Positions 42,674 through 54,118 of a DNA stretch of 64,000 nt are shown in pieces. The position numbers and the translations under genes were made by a program. Numbering within the stretch: position 1 is the first letter of the stretch; each line of letters opens with the position of its first letter. This DNA comes from Endomychus coccineus (taxonomy: Eukaryota; Arthropoda; Insecta; Coleoptera; Endomychidae), in the NCBI GenBank assembly GCA_958510875.1, contig OY294067.1:266078180-266142179 (forward strand). The letters run 5' to 3'. Below the pieces are notes generated by a model, which was given only the letters and a program-made list of their open reading frames with translations, was not told where the DNA came from and made no database searches.

Positions 42674-45600
42674 ATGTATTTAAACTCCATAGTGCTCGTT
42701 CTGAGTGTCGCTGTAAATTATGTGGAAAGTGCAAATATTCTGGCTGTGATGCCTACTCCTTTCTTTAGTCACCAACGTCTTTATAGGCCTCTTTGGAAAG
42801 AGTTGGCAAAATTGGGGCATAACGTGACCTTGATAACTACAGATTCCATGGAAGGAAATATAACTAATTTAACTCAACTGGATATTAGTGGTACCTACGA
42901 TGTTATGAAAAAATCTAATATAACCAAGATTTTATCGAGAAACGGAGGCAATTTGGAAATGTTTGGAGAGCTTTTTAGAACGCTCAAGGACTTGGCGGAT
43001 TATCAATTCACCCATCAGGACGTGCAGGAGATCATGACGTTACCGAAAGGATCCTACGACCTAGTGATCGCGGAAGTTTTTGCTCCATTTTACCTGATAT
43101 ATGGATGGAAATTGAATTGTCCAACCATTGGTGTTGTGCCCTTAGACGGCCACCCACACGTACACGATATTTTGGGGAACCCTACACATCCCACGTTGTA
43201 TCCAGATTTTAATTTACCGTTTCATACTAATTTAACCTTTTTCCAGAGAAGTCTCAGCACTTTTCTCATGATTAGTTTTAGAGTGTTCAGTGTTATCGTA
43301 GAAACACCAGTTGATCGCATGTTGAGAAACTATTTTGGTGATTTACCACCAATGATGGAATGTTTTCGTAATATAAGCTTGATTTTCATCAATGCCAACC
43401 CGATATTTTTCCATAATAGACCTATCACACCCGCAACTATCAATTTGGGTGGTGGACTAATTCATTTGGAGGAGCCCAAGCCGTTGCCAGAGGTTAGTAT
43501 TTTCTGCGTACTCTTAATTGCACTCGAACTCAACTCAAAATTTCACAAAAATTACCTACAACGTCTTCTCAAATTAAGGGAGTGAAACTATAGATAGTCA
43601 GAATGTAGAAATGTATTATTATTGCCTACTGATGTAGGGCACTTGGTCGGAACGCGATTCGTTTTATTTCATCGTGAAATATTAAATTCCTACAACAACA
43701 TTTCAAATTCAGTGAATGAATTTATATGCAGATTTGATGCCCCAGGGGTACGAGGAACCTCCATAAGTCCGTTGCTATTTAGATATCGACTAGCGTTTTT
43801 TTTAACGGTAGCCACAAACATTCTGCACAATTTAAAATTGTTATGATCATTTACAGAGGTTCGATATAAAGGGTTGCGCACGAAACTGGTTTTTTAAACG
43901 CAAACCCTCATATATTTTAACAACACTGAAAAGCCGTTATCAGTGGCGTTGTAAAGGGGAGGGGTTGGATACGACCCCCCCATCCAAATTTTCAATTTGC
44001 GTAATGTAAACTCAGTACACCAGTATTGACCAGAGTTATATGTTTTATAATAAATAACTCTCTTAGAAAAGATATGTTCCCTGATCAGTTAAAGTTAGCA
44101 TTAATCAAACCACTTTATAAAAAGAAGGGGGATCAAGATTTATTGAACAACTATAGGCCGCTCAGCCTACTGCCAAGTTTCCCAAAGTTGTTATTATGTG
44201 TGAACACATAAAACATTTCATGAGAGAATTTTTTCAGATAATCACTATGGGTACCTCAAAAACAGATCAAATCAAACAGCAGTTTTCCAGTTCATGCGGG
44301 CAATTTTGAGACACCTGGAAGGGGGTAAATGGGAATATTTTGGATCTTTCGAAAGGATATGATTACAGCACTTTTCGATATATCATTTTCTGCACTAATA
44401 TGCTTGCATTTTGTTCAATTTGCAGTAGAACTTGTAGCTCATCTTTGTCATTTACTTGACCACCAAAAAGTTCGTTACTAGCGTAACATACCTACATTGC
44501 CATTTTCTTCAAACCTTTCTGCCAGTTTTTCGAAGTATTGTTTCTCGGAATGTTTGAATTGGGGTATTTTTGATGATAAATTCCACTTGCTACCAAAGGA
44601 TTTCTGCCAGTTATATTAGAAAAATTTTAGAAACAAACTTTTTAATCTTGGATAGTAGACTTCCGCGGACAGCTAATCTTGAAAAATCTTGTCTTCCGGA
44701 TGGATTCCGCGTCACAATAGCTCGACTTGATGCCGACGTTTCGCCAACCATTACAGGTGGCATCTTCAGGGCAGGCTTGAGGCTTGAACTGAAACTTGTT
44801 GTTGTTCAGTTCAAGCCTCAAGCCTGCCCTGAAGATGCCACCTGTAATGGTTGGCGAAACGTCGGCATCAAGTCGAGCTATTGTGGCGCGGAATCCATCC
44901 AGAAGACAAGATTTTTCAAAACTTTTTAATGTAGGAATGCCCAATTATGTGTCAGATTTATTGATAGCAGCCTACTGAAATTATTAGTAGTTTCTTATTT
45001 TCTATAGGTAGTGGTGATCACGCTTGTTTCTGATCGTTATGTCAGATTCAATGACAACTTAGATTATTTTTTGAAAAAATAACATAAAAACGAACGTTTT
45101 TTAACAAAATCTCATCATGTTTCAAAATAGACTAACACCGACTGTATACCGTTGGAAAGCTTATTAAAAATGTTATTTAACAGTTCACTGTTTTACGGTT
45201 GGACACCCCGCATACGGTAATTCGAAGTGGTTGATTAGTGAGTATTCGAATGAGAATTCAGAATGAAAAACACTGGATACTTTGATTTCTGATTGATTCC
45301 TAATATTAAAGTCGCGATCAAATATAGCACTTTTTTCACCCTTTTTTCGGTTATAAAATCTAAACGATTATTAATTCGCCTTTTAACATCAAATTCATTT
45401 CCAACAGAATCAAAAGGGCTTTCCAATGATACTGAAATATAGGGGGTTTTCATTTAAAAAAAAAACATAAGTTATCTTAAATAAATACTGTGGTTAATTT
45501 ATCTTCACATAACCTTTCTAAAGCCGAATAATCAGTTCTATCTGAAGGTACTAATTTCGTTTTCTCCCCCAAAAATATTATTACGACATCCATTATTTCT

Positions 45601-48600
45601 GCTGTAGAAGCATCCCTACATATGGTTCCCCATCTTGCAGCAGATGAAATTCGTTTCGAAACCGGTAACATTCTTCATCATTCCAACATTCCTAAATCAT
45701 ATTGCCCTAAACCTTTAATCCAAGCTCTTAATTTGTTCAAATCAAATACTGATTTAGCTATTTTGGAAGCTGATAAAGGAAACTCCACTGTTGTCATGAA
45801 TCGTTCAGATTATGATAACGAAACCCTGCAACAGCTCCAAACTAATTCCTATAAACTCCTACCAAAAGATCCCACCCCCTCTATAGAACGTTCAATTTCA
45901 CAACTTATCCGTCATTCTTCCCTTCCTGATCCATATAAGAAATTTCTCATCCCCCATTGTTCAAGGAGCCCCCGTTTATATGGTTTGCCTAAAATTCATA
46001 AACCCTCAGTTCCCCTGAGACCAATTGTCAGCACTATCGGATTCCCCGCTAATAAACTCGATATCTGTCATCTATTCTCAAACCTCTCGTAGGTAATTCC
46101 AACAGTTAAAAGTCATTTCATTTCGTTGAAAAACTCCAAAAGTTAAAGTTGACCCAAGCTATTTGCTCGTCAGCTTCGATGTGGGATTACTTTATCTTTA
46201 TTTCTAAATTTACAGCGTTAACTCTTAACAAATAGTGCACCTAAGCAAATGCTTGTGTGTGCCTTGATTAAAATTAAATTAATACAGTTGAAATTAAATG
46301 AAATTAAAAAAAAATACAGGTGTGTGTGTGTGTATCGAGTACCTCCCCATTTTATATTAAGTTTATGTAATTATAATGTATATTTATAATAATAATATAA
46401 TAATAATAATTTTATTTGTTTTATATGGTACATGGGTATCATAATACAGTACTACATAATTAGTAGCATAATACAGGAAAAAAAGAATAACAATTCATTT
46501 TAAGTCAAATAAAATTTTTAATGAATCTCAAAAGGAGCTTAAGAGTCCTGTGGTGAGATTAATCTATCCAAACATAATTAAATATTCACCAATTTTATTT
46601 TATTGGTAAGTTAATTCAAAAATTTTCAGAAAGCAATTTTTAATTCAGATATGAAATTTAAGTCTCTATAAGTAGTACATGAGTTGAGTGGGAATATAAT
46701 CAACATAAAGTAAGGAAAAGATCTTTACCAATGTTCCCATTCCAGACACACTTTCCATAATTTCTCAACTGTTATCTGCCAAAAACATTTCAATGGACTT
46801 TAATTGATTTTTGTCTATCTTCACATATTTTCTGTACGATAGCAAGTTTTACGAGCAGTCCTCGGGAGCTGCCATGGGTTCCCCATTTTCTCCGGTCATA
46901 GCTAATATCTTCATGGAAATAGCAAGATGCTATTGACTCATCTGTTCTCAAGCCAAAATATTGGTTTAGATATGTCGACGAGACTTTTGTTATTTGGCAA
47001 CATGGTCGCGAAAATCTTGTTCCATCCCTCAATCATTTAAATTCATTATATCCTAATATCCTTTTCACCATGGAAATTAAATCGAAAGGTTCACTCCCGT
47101 TCCTAGATGTATTAGTTAGTCGACAGACTGACGATACTTTAGGACATTATGTCTATCGAAAACCCATACATACCGATAGATGCCTCAATGGTCTTTCTCA
47201 CCACCACCTTGCCCAAAAGCAAACTGTCATAAACTCCTTGGTTCACAGAGCTGTCAACTTACCCCAATCCTAAAAATCCAAATTAAAAAATCTTTCATCT
47301 GTCTTATTATCAAATAATTTTTCGTATTACAACATTCAAAAAGCCATGAATAAATACACTAAGATTTCAAATCAACCTGAGCCACAAACCCCCGCCTGCT
47401 CTATCCACTGCCTATCTTCCATATATTGAAACAACAACAACAGATCGAATTTCCAAAATCCTTTAAAACATAATATTTCTACTCGGTTTTCCATACTCCC
47501 AAGACTATCTCAGTTTTACAAACCTATCAAAGATCCCCATCCTCCTCTCCACTTAGAGGGTGTTTTTATAGCATTCCCTGTTCTTGCGGTAAAGTATACA
47601 TTGGTGAAACAGGACGTACAGTAGCTACTTGTGTGAAAGAACATGAGCGCTGTACAAGGCTTCGTGACACCAGTAGATCTTCACTTGCGGAACACAAGTT
47701 TGACACTTATCATCAAATAGTTTTCGAAAACAATAAAATCTTAGCCCGAGCCCCACACTTCTCTCAGCAAAAAATCCTTGAAGCTATAGACATTCTAAAA
47801 CATCCAAATAATCTGAACCGTGACTCAGAATATTGCCTTCCCAACATTTGGAAACCCATCCTCGAAAATTCCACTTCGCACATGATCACCTAATGGCAGG
47901 GTCAGGTGCCAGAACGGAGTTTACTACCGGAATAATGGCAGTGAACTGTGTAGCTTCAAGGATTTTTCCTACAATAAATACGGTTACAGAAACCAGTAGA
48001 ATCAGTTTCAGTTCAAGCCTCAAGTCTGCTCTGAAGATGCAACCTGTAATGGTTGGCAAAACGTCGGCATCAAGCCGGGCTATTGTGACGCGGAATCCAT
48101 ACGGAAGCCAAGATTTTTCAAAAACATAAGTTGTTCCAATAGCAAAAGTTATGGAGGGGAAATATTAAATTCCTGGAATGACATTTCAAATTCAGACATT
48201 GAACCTATATATTATATATACATACTCAGAATGAACCAATAACCAAGTCAACAAAACGTGAAAATATATTATTGTCTACCGATAGGTACGAAACTTCATT
48301 TGTTTTATTCCATGGTGAAATATCAAATTGATTAGATTGTGTCGTACTGATGAAGGGTAAATGTACGATTATCTCAACCTGAATAGGTTCAATCGAGTTT
48401 AACAAAAGATTGCGTTTTTAGGATTTACAACAATATTTGGATAGTGCAGAGAAAGGTTTCATACTTCTTAGCTTTGGTACTACAGTACAAGGCCATCAAT
48501 TGGATGATGAAGTAAGAAATATATTCTTGGAAACTTTCAAAGATTTGCCATATAAAGTTTTATGGAAATTTGAAAACGAAACCATCTCAAATAAACCAGA

Positions 48601-51600
48601 AAATGTGAAAATCGCGAAATGGCTTCCACAACAAGATATCCTTAGTAAGTATTTGATCACAATTTTACAATTCATGGGTGGTTTAACTCTTGTAGTGAAC
48701 TTTAGCGTTCGAACATGGTACTAAATGTGGAAGAAACCTTGAAAGGAGATGAAAAATATCAATTTAATATTTCATTTTGGTTCTGTCTCGTCTCTATTTG
48801 TATGATCTATAACAGTCCAGTCGCACGGTGGACCGAATCCTCTGAGAATCCAGCAAAATTTGATAGCGCTGGAATGAGATCAAATCCTTCATTGTTTACA
48901 GATTAATGAATAAAAAGCACTTTTATTTTATCAGAAAATGCCTCTAGAAAAGTTATGGCCATTTTATTGAAAAAAAAACTGGAAATCTTCCGGGTTGTTT
49001 CATTTATTTGAATTAATTTTCAAATAAAGCCTCAAATAAAAGAAATACGAAAGGTCAAAGTCATAGGTAATTTGAATATCCGAGATAAGGACCATTTTGT
49101 GATTTTTTTTCGGTTTACAAAATATTTTTGCTAAAATAGATAAGAGATTGTAAAAATATTTTGTTTGCGTGGAAAGTTGCCATTTCTATTCTACTTTCAC
49201 TGGATTTTTTTTTCCGCCAAAATTTGAATTTCGCGAAAAACCCTAAAATTGCAATTTCACGCTGCAAAATGTACATTTTGACTCAAAACAAAATGTATTT
49301 TGTAGATTCTGACAAATATTACCTAATAATATAATGTATAAGAATCAAATCACATTTAACTATGAACGCCGAATTTTTAAAATTTTTGACCTCGGAAATT
49401 TGGATAAATTTTGAGGTTGGAATATTCGAAAGAGCACCAAGTAGATACCCTAGAGATACTGTTAGAGCTTTACAATACGCATATTTCGAACTATTTTAGA
49501 TAAATTTAGAAAGTCTAGATATTCAACGTGAAAACCAAAATTCAATGGAAAGTAGATGACTTTTCTATCTAAATCTAAAAGTGTGACCTCCTAGCCATCA
49601 TTGAAAAAAATATAGAGCGAGTCAAAGAAAAAAAATTATCATGCAAACTATCATTTTTTATGTGGCTAAGAGGTCACACTTTTGGATTTAGATAGAGAAG
49701 GTGAGTTTACTTTCCATTGAATTTTGGATTTTCACGACGGGCCCAAAAAACACGTTAACATGAATATCTAGACTTCTACTGAAGCAAAATTGATCTACAA
49801 TAGCACAAAATGCGCGTATTAAAGAGCTCTAACAGTATCTTGAATTTGGATTTTTATTCGAATTTTCCAACCTCAAAATTTCTCCAATTTTCCGAGGTTA
49901 AAATTAGGCATTCATAGCAAAATGTGATTTGATGGTTGTTTTAGATAATAAAAAATCAAAATCTACAAAATGCATTTCGTTTTGAGTCGAAATATGCATT
50001 TTTCAGCGTACAATCGCAATTTTACGGTTTTTCGCAAAATTCAAATTTTGGAAAAAAAAATCCAGTAAAAAGTAGAATAAGAATGCCAACTTTCCACGCT
50101 TTGTAAACCGTGAAAAAATCACAAAACGGGCCTTATCTCGGGCCCATAACCTTCAAATGACTGCTACCTTGGTTTATTCAAATTATCTATGACTTTGGTC
50201 TCCTGTGTTTTTTTGATTGGACGTTTTATTTCAAAATTAATTTAAATAAATGCAAAAACCCGAAACATTACCAATTTTTCCGCAAGAAAATGGACATAAC
50301 TTTTCTAGTGGCACACCAGGAGTCTTTTAACTATTTTTCCCATTTTTAGAGCACTCAAAAACAAATCAGCCATATCAAATTTTCAAATCAACTTTTGTGA
50401 CCGGGCGACTGGACTATAAATAACAAAATTTAGCCAACTTTTCGATTTTTTTACTCGAAGCACTCTGTTTAGCTTTTGGAAGTTTGCAATAATACTAATT
50501 CCTTTCGAACGTTTCTTATATCAGATTTCGATTCTGATTCACAAAATATTACGTGAGTGTTGATTTAACCGGTAGTGAGTTCCAATTGAATCGTAACTCA
50601 TTTCCATGATACATTTTCACCATTTATCATTTTGTACTTATAGGACACAAAAACATAAAACTCTTTATAACTCATGGCGGTTTGCAATCCATGGAGGAGG
50701 CTTTGTACAATCACGTACCAATGATTGGCATTGCATTCTTTGGAGACCAGTTCAACAATGTCAACAGAATGGCCGAGCATAAATTTGGCATCAAAATAAC
50801 TTTGGATGAGTTGACCAGCGATAAACTAAGGGATGCCATATTGGAGATACTCGTAATTGACAGTAGGAGGTTAGTTGATGCGATATAGTTGCATAATTTT
50901 CATAATCATCCATACACCCAATACTCCAGAAAAACAGGAAGCCAAATATTTTTAAAACCAAACAAGTATTGATAAGTACACGTTGCTGCATGGACAGTGA
51001 ATTCCCATGTTCGATTGTAAAGTTATTTCTTTTGTGTAAATACCGTGTCGCCGATTCTACTTTCATCCAAGACAAATCGGTTACACAGAAAACCTACAAA
51101 ATAGCCACTCTACTCTCATTCACAAACATCTTTCAAATTTATTCTGCTTCGTTACATGTTTCATTTTAAGAACAAATCAAGTGAGAAACGTATTTCTCAT
51201 CAAGGAAGTATTTTTAATCAAGGAATGTTTATGGCAATATATGAGGTCTCGAAAGAAATGTGTGATGTAATAAAATGGACTCTAGGTTTATTCTAGTTTG
51301 ATCATATCTTAATTGCTTATAAGGAATTTCTGATCTTGTGAAGAATATTGTTCTTCTATAGACCAGTCAAAAGTATGAAAAAACAGGGGTATTAAAATTT
51401 TATAGACCGCACGAAAATGCAAAATTCTTTTTGCATCGTGTTCAGGATAGCTTACACATCGTTAGTCAGAAAAAAAGGGGACTCTTGGTTATTACTGTTA
51501 ATAAACAGTAAAAATCCATTTTCCATTAACAAAATTTTTTGCATCGTGTTCAGGATAGCTTACACATCGTTAGTCAGAAAAAAAGGGGACTCTTGGTTAT

Positions 51601-54118
51601 TACTGTTAATAAACAGTAAAAATCCATTTTCCATTAACAAATGGAATATTCTGGGCTCTTTTAACTCTTCAGTTTCTGAAATTTGGTATCAGGAGGTTTT
51701 TTGGTCCGCTCAACCCGAATTTGTCTGAAAATAGAAAATCTAGTCCATTTGCTGTAAAATTGGGAAAATTATACCAAATCTTAGCAACAAACAAAATTTT
51801 TTTCGGACTTGATTAGTGTTTTTGTAGTTGCTGAGTATTATTTTATGATCACGAAATCAAAACTGACGTTTTCCGGACAACTCCCGAAAATAAAAATTTA
51901 CCAGTTCTACACGACAAGCTTTAACTATTCTATTTTCAGAAAGATGTTTGTCAGTGTTATTGGAATAATAAGGTAGCATGATGGTTCTCAGTACAAATTT
52001 CACTAAAAAAAGGAAAATTCTGGAAAATTGGTGGGAAATTTCTTCGTATTCCTTCAAAGTCCTGTCTCGATCCTAGCCCAAAGTGTCAAATAATATGTAT
52101 ATATAAAATCAAAAGTAACTATGGATTTTTGGAAAGCTCCGAAAAATGCCATATTTACACAATTTTTAATTGTTATTTTGCTTCTCGATAAATTTTAGAC
52201 AATTACTATGATAAAGAATTTCATGTATCTTTTATTATGATATGTATAGTACCTTTTCAAAGCACGTAAAAAAGCAGCACATTTTTTTGAAGCTTTAATG
52301 ATGATGCGGCGTACGTGTACCATAGAGATCCTATACACAAGATATCTATGATGTGACACGTTAACGCGTACGGAACACACATCAGCTGTCTTTGAGTGTG
52401 TGGGGAAAGGAACTGGCATGCTGGCAATAGTATCTGAGATGCGGCTGTAAGATCACATCCTTTTTATAAAACATGTGGACTCTGAAATATCGATTTGTAT
52501 TAAAACTTAGTAACCGAAAATAAAATTATGTAAATTAAATTAACGTATAGGTGCATAAAAAAATTGTCAGCTGAGTAACTTAAAAACCTAATTCACACCA
52601 AAACAAACAGCTCGCTCGTTTTATAGTGAATTCAATTTTCAAGATGTTTTCTCAAAAAAAGTTAATTTTGATAATATGAAAGAAGAGATTATTTTATATG
52701 TAACCGAGTAATTTCAAATTTTCATTTTCCGGAGCTTTACGAAGAATTATAGTTTCATTTGATTTCATAAATAATTCTTAACGACCACAAAAACCTATAA
52801 TTTGACACGTTGAACGAGGACCGAAACAGGAATATGAAGGAAAACGACGCAATTTTCCAAAATATTCCTTTTTTTAGTGAAATTTGTACCGAGAACCATC
52901 ACGGCATCTTATTATTTCAATACCACTCTAGTTCGAGAAAAAATGTTGATGGTAGACTCCTTCATGTACCCAAGTTTTTGAATCAGCTTGGAACGACTCG
53001 TTTTTGAATATCTCAATATCTGAAGGTGTATTATTTTTTGAGGCGTACCTACAGGTTATGTTTTTCGAATTCAGGATCTTCTTTTGGAACGGATGCCTAG
53101 AGTAAATTAGCTATGTATAATGCCTCGTCATCTAAATTACTTGTTATTGAAAAACAATTTAATATTCATTTGAATGCAACTTATCAACATTACTATTGTA
53201 CGATATTCAAATGAAAAAATTCATGGGTTAAAAATTTAGCATATAGCTTTCGATATTCCAAATCCACATTTTTTCAGGAAATATATCAACGATAGCCGAA
53301 TAGTTCATAACATAAAAAATTCTTTACCGAATCAGAACTACAAAACGACAGTGAAATTTAAATGGCATCATCTTTGAAATGAAGTATTAAAATAAAGGTA
53401 ATTCCATTTGTTTTTCAGGCAAATGATTTAGATTTTTAAGGATTCACGGAACTTTGATGACTTAAAGTCAACTCCAGGATCAATTATAGAGGAGTCAGCT
53501 AATGTTCAAGTTTTCTAAAGAGAAAACACTATACCACCGGACTGGAACAATATAAAATTCACAACTTCTTTTAGCTAAATCATTAAGATTAGACTAAAGA
53601 AAATGGCAACTTTGTTGCCGAAATACTCATTCGGATTGCTAAACATTGATGTGCTATTCGAGCACATACATTTCATTCTGTTTTTTAATCAATTTCCAAA
53701 ATTTGATAAACGTTTTAATCTACATCTAATATGTTATGCATGAAAATACTTAGATTCAAGAGAAAAATGAATGGGTAATTTAATGACAGTTTGTCTGATA
53801 CTGTACTAACTTATTCTTTTTTCCAGGTTTAAAGACAATATTATCAAAACTGCTAATATAGCATTCGATCAACCGATGTCGGGCTTAGAGAAAGCTGTAT
53901 GGTGGACAGAATATGTTATTAGACATAAAGGTGCCAGGCATCTGCGCAGTCCTGTAGTAAATGCTACATTTTTCGAATATTATATGATAGATGTAGTGCT
54001 CTTCTTAACTTCAATTATTTTAGTAGGATGTTATGCTACATATAAAACGATAAGTGTTTTGTACTTGCTGATTAAATTCTTGGTAGGAAACCAGAAAATA
54101 AAGCCGAAAACTCCATAA
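42674..54118 (+). CDS. UDP-glycosyltransferase, array member 2 (UGT-2), 519 aa
   Basis: Exons 42674-43492, 48422-48644, 50644-50869 and 53827-54118 join in phases 0, 1 and 2 (1560 nt). The signal peptide is about residues 1-20 (MYLNSIVLVLSVAVNYVESA). The catalytic His is H33 in PFFSHQ. The donor half has LSFGTT, W340-LPQQD and the signature FITH358-GGLQSMEEA to FFGD382-Q383, all canonical. It ends with LEKAVWWTEYVIRHKGA, a membrane span (about YYMIDVVLFLTSIILVGCYA) and a lysine-containing tail. Exon 3 is 6 nt longer than in UGT-1; the donor at 50870 (AG|GTTAGT) was chosen because it keeps the frame and gives the family motif RFKDN at the junction. Intron 1 (4.9 kb) hosts a near-complete PLE, intron 2 a foldback element, intron 3 a tandem duplication. 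Expected to be a functional detoxification-type enzyme; the acceptor is unknown. Confidence 0.95.
43990..44350 (+). mobile_element. Non-LTR reverse transcriptase fragment
   Basis: FPDQLKLALIKPLYKKKGDQ and NNYRPLSLLPSFPKL (44070-44180) are RT domain motifs. HYGYLKNRSNQTAVFQFMRA continues in another frame at about 44246-44310. It is a short 5' and 3' truncated scrap in UGT-2 intron 1. Confidence 0.62.
44731..44773 (-). ncRNA. Hammerhead ribozyme motif, PLE family C, minus-strand copy
   Basis: Mirror image of the motif at 44825-44867: TGCC, CTGAAGA, stem II, GAAA, CGTC and GGCA read on the minus strand within the palindrome. Confidence 0.55.
44825..44867 (+). ncRNA. Hammerhead ribozyme motif, PLE family C, plus-strand copy
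   Basis: Stem I 5' strand TGCC (44825-44828); core CTGAAGA (44829-44835); stem II from GCCACC with GGTTGGC (one bulged T); core GAAA (44856-44859); a minimal one-pair stem III (A15.1-U16.1, loop CG); cleavage triplet GTC (44861-44863); stem I 3' strand GGCA (44864-44867). This very small stem III is typical of PLE hammerheads, which are thought to work better as dimers. Confidence 0.62.
45480..47893 (+). pseudogene. Penelope-like element (family C) RT and GIY-YIG protein, decayed
   Basis: Blocks in order: ILEADKGNSTVVMNRSDYDN and RSPRLYGLPKIHKPSVPLRP with IVST (45760-46030), DPSYLLVSFDV (about 46150), then after a ~530-bp insertion SLFTNVPIPDTLSIISQLL (about 46720), SGAAMGSPFSPVIANIFME (about 46870), FRYVDETFVIW (about 46960), GSLPFLDVLVSRQT (about 47090), and a GIY-YIG endonuclease (IPCSCGKVYIGETGRTVAT at about 47570, RSSLAEHKFDTYHQIV at about 47690). 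The catalytic YVDD box reads YVDE. Frameshifts and stops are present. With the terminal repeats at 44680-44918 and 47990-48128 this is a nearly full-length 3.4-kb element in UGT-2 intron 1. Confidence 0.88.
46187..46715. mobile_element. Unidentified ~530-bp insertion inside the PLE reverse transcriptase
   Basis: The PLE frame breaks after SFDV and resumes with SLFTNVPI. The intervening AT-rich DNA has a (GT)n run, an AATAAT run and no coding signal. Its ends were not resolved. It is probably a nested non-autonomous element. Confidence 0.5.
47990..48128 (+). mobile_element. PLE family-C 3' terminal repeat with mutated hammerhead
   Basis: Same sequence as the right half of 44680-44918. The core CTGAAGA (48031-48037) is intact, but the second core box reads AAAA instead of GAAA (G12 changed at 48058), which should abolish cleavage. 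Confidence 0.75.
48805..50424. mobile_element. 1.6-kb foldback element in UGT-2 intron 2
   Basis: Left end AGTCCAGTCGCACGGT (from 48814) and right end, on the complement, AGTCCAGTCGCCCGGT (to 50415). The two halves are reverse complements nearly to the centre at about 49614. Flanking nonamers ATCTATAAC (48805-48813) and ATAAATAAC (50416-50424) match at 7 of 9, compatible with a Mutator-like 9-bp duplication. No transposase is encoded. Confidence 0.8.
51433..51641. repeat. 108-bp tandem duplication
   Basis: The segment starting GCATCGTGTTCAGGATAGC at 51433 is repeated identically from 51541 for about 101 bp. It lies in UGT-2 intron 3. Because 108 is a multiple of three, it creates a spurious repeated open frame. 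Confidence 0.95.
51642..53826. other. UGT-2 intron 3, remaining 2.2 kb
   Basis: AT-rich. No exon, element end or conserved frame was recognised. Exon 4 follows TTTTTTCCAG. Confidence 0.45.

Larger units (their letters stand above)
44680..44918. repeat. ~239-bp palindromic PLE family-C terminal repeat
   Basis: The two halves are near-exact complements about position 44799. The sequences from GAAAAATCTTGTCTTCC to the CAGGCTTGAGGCTTGAACTG block are mirrored on the right. Both strands therefore encode almost the same spurious peptide. Each half carries a hammerhead motif. It precedes the PLE reverse transcriptase by about 700 bp. Confidence 0.85.

Noticed and set aside
44570..44944. Overlapping open frames on both strands with nearly the same peptide
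   Set aside because: They are a by-product of the palindromic PLE terminal repeat, not genes.
51417..51728. 103-codon frame with two identical repeats
   Set aside because: Created by the 108-bp tandem duplication in an intron; no domain and no conserved start context.
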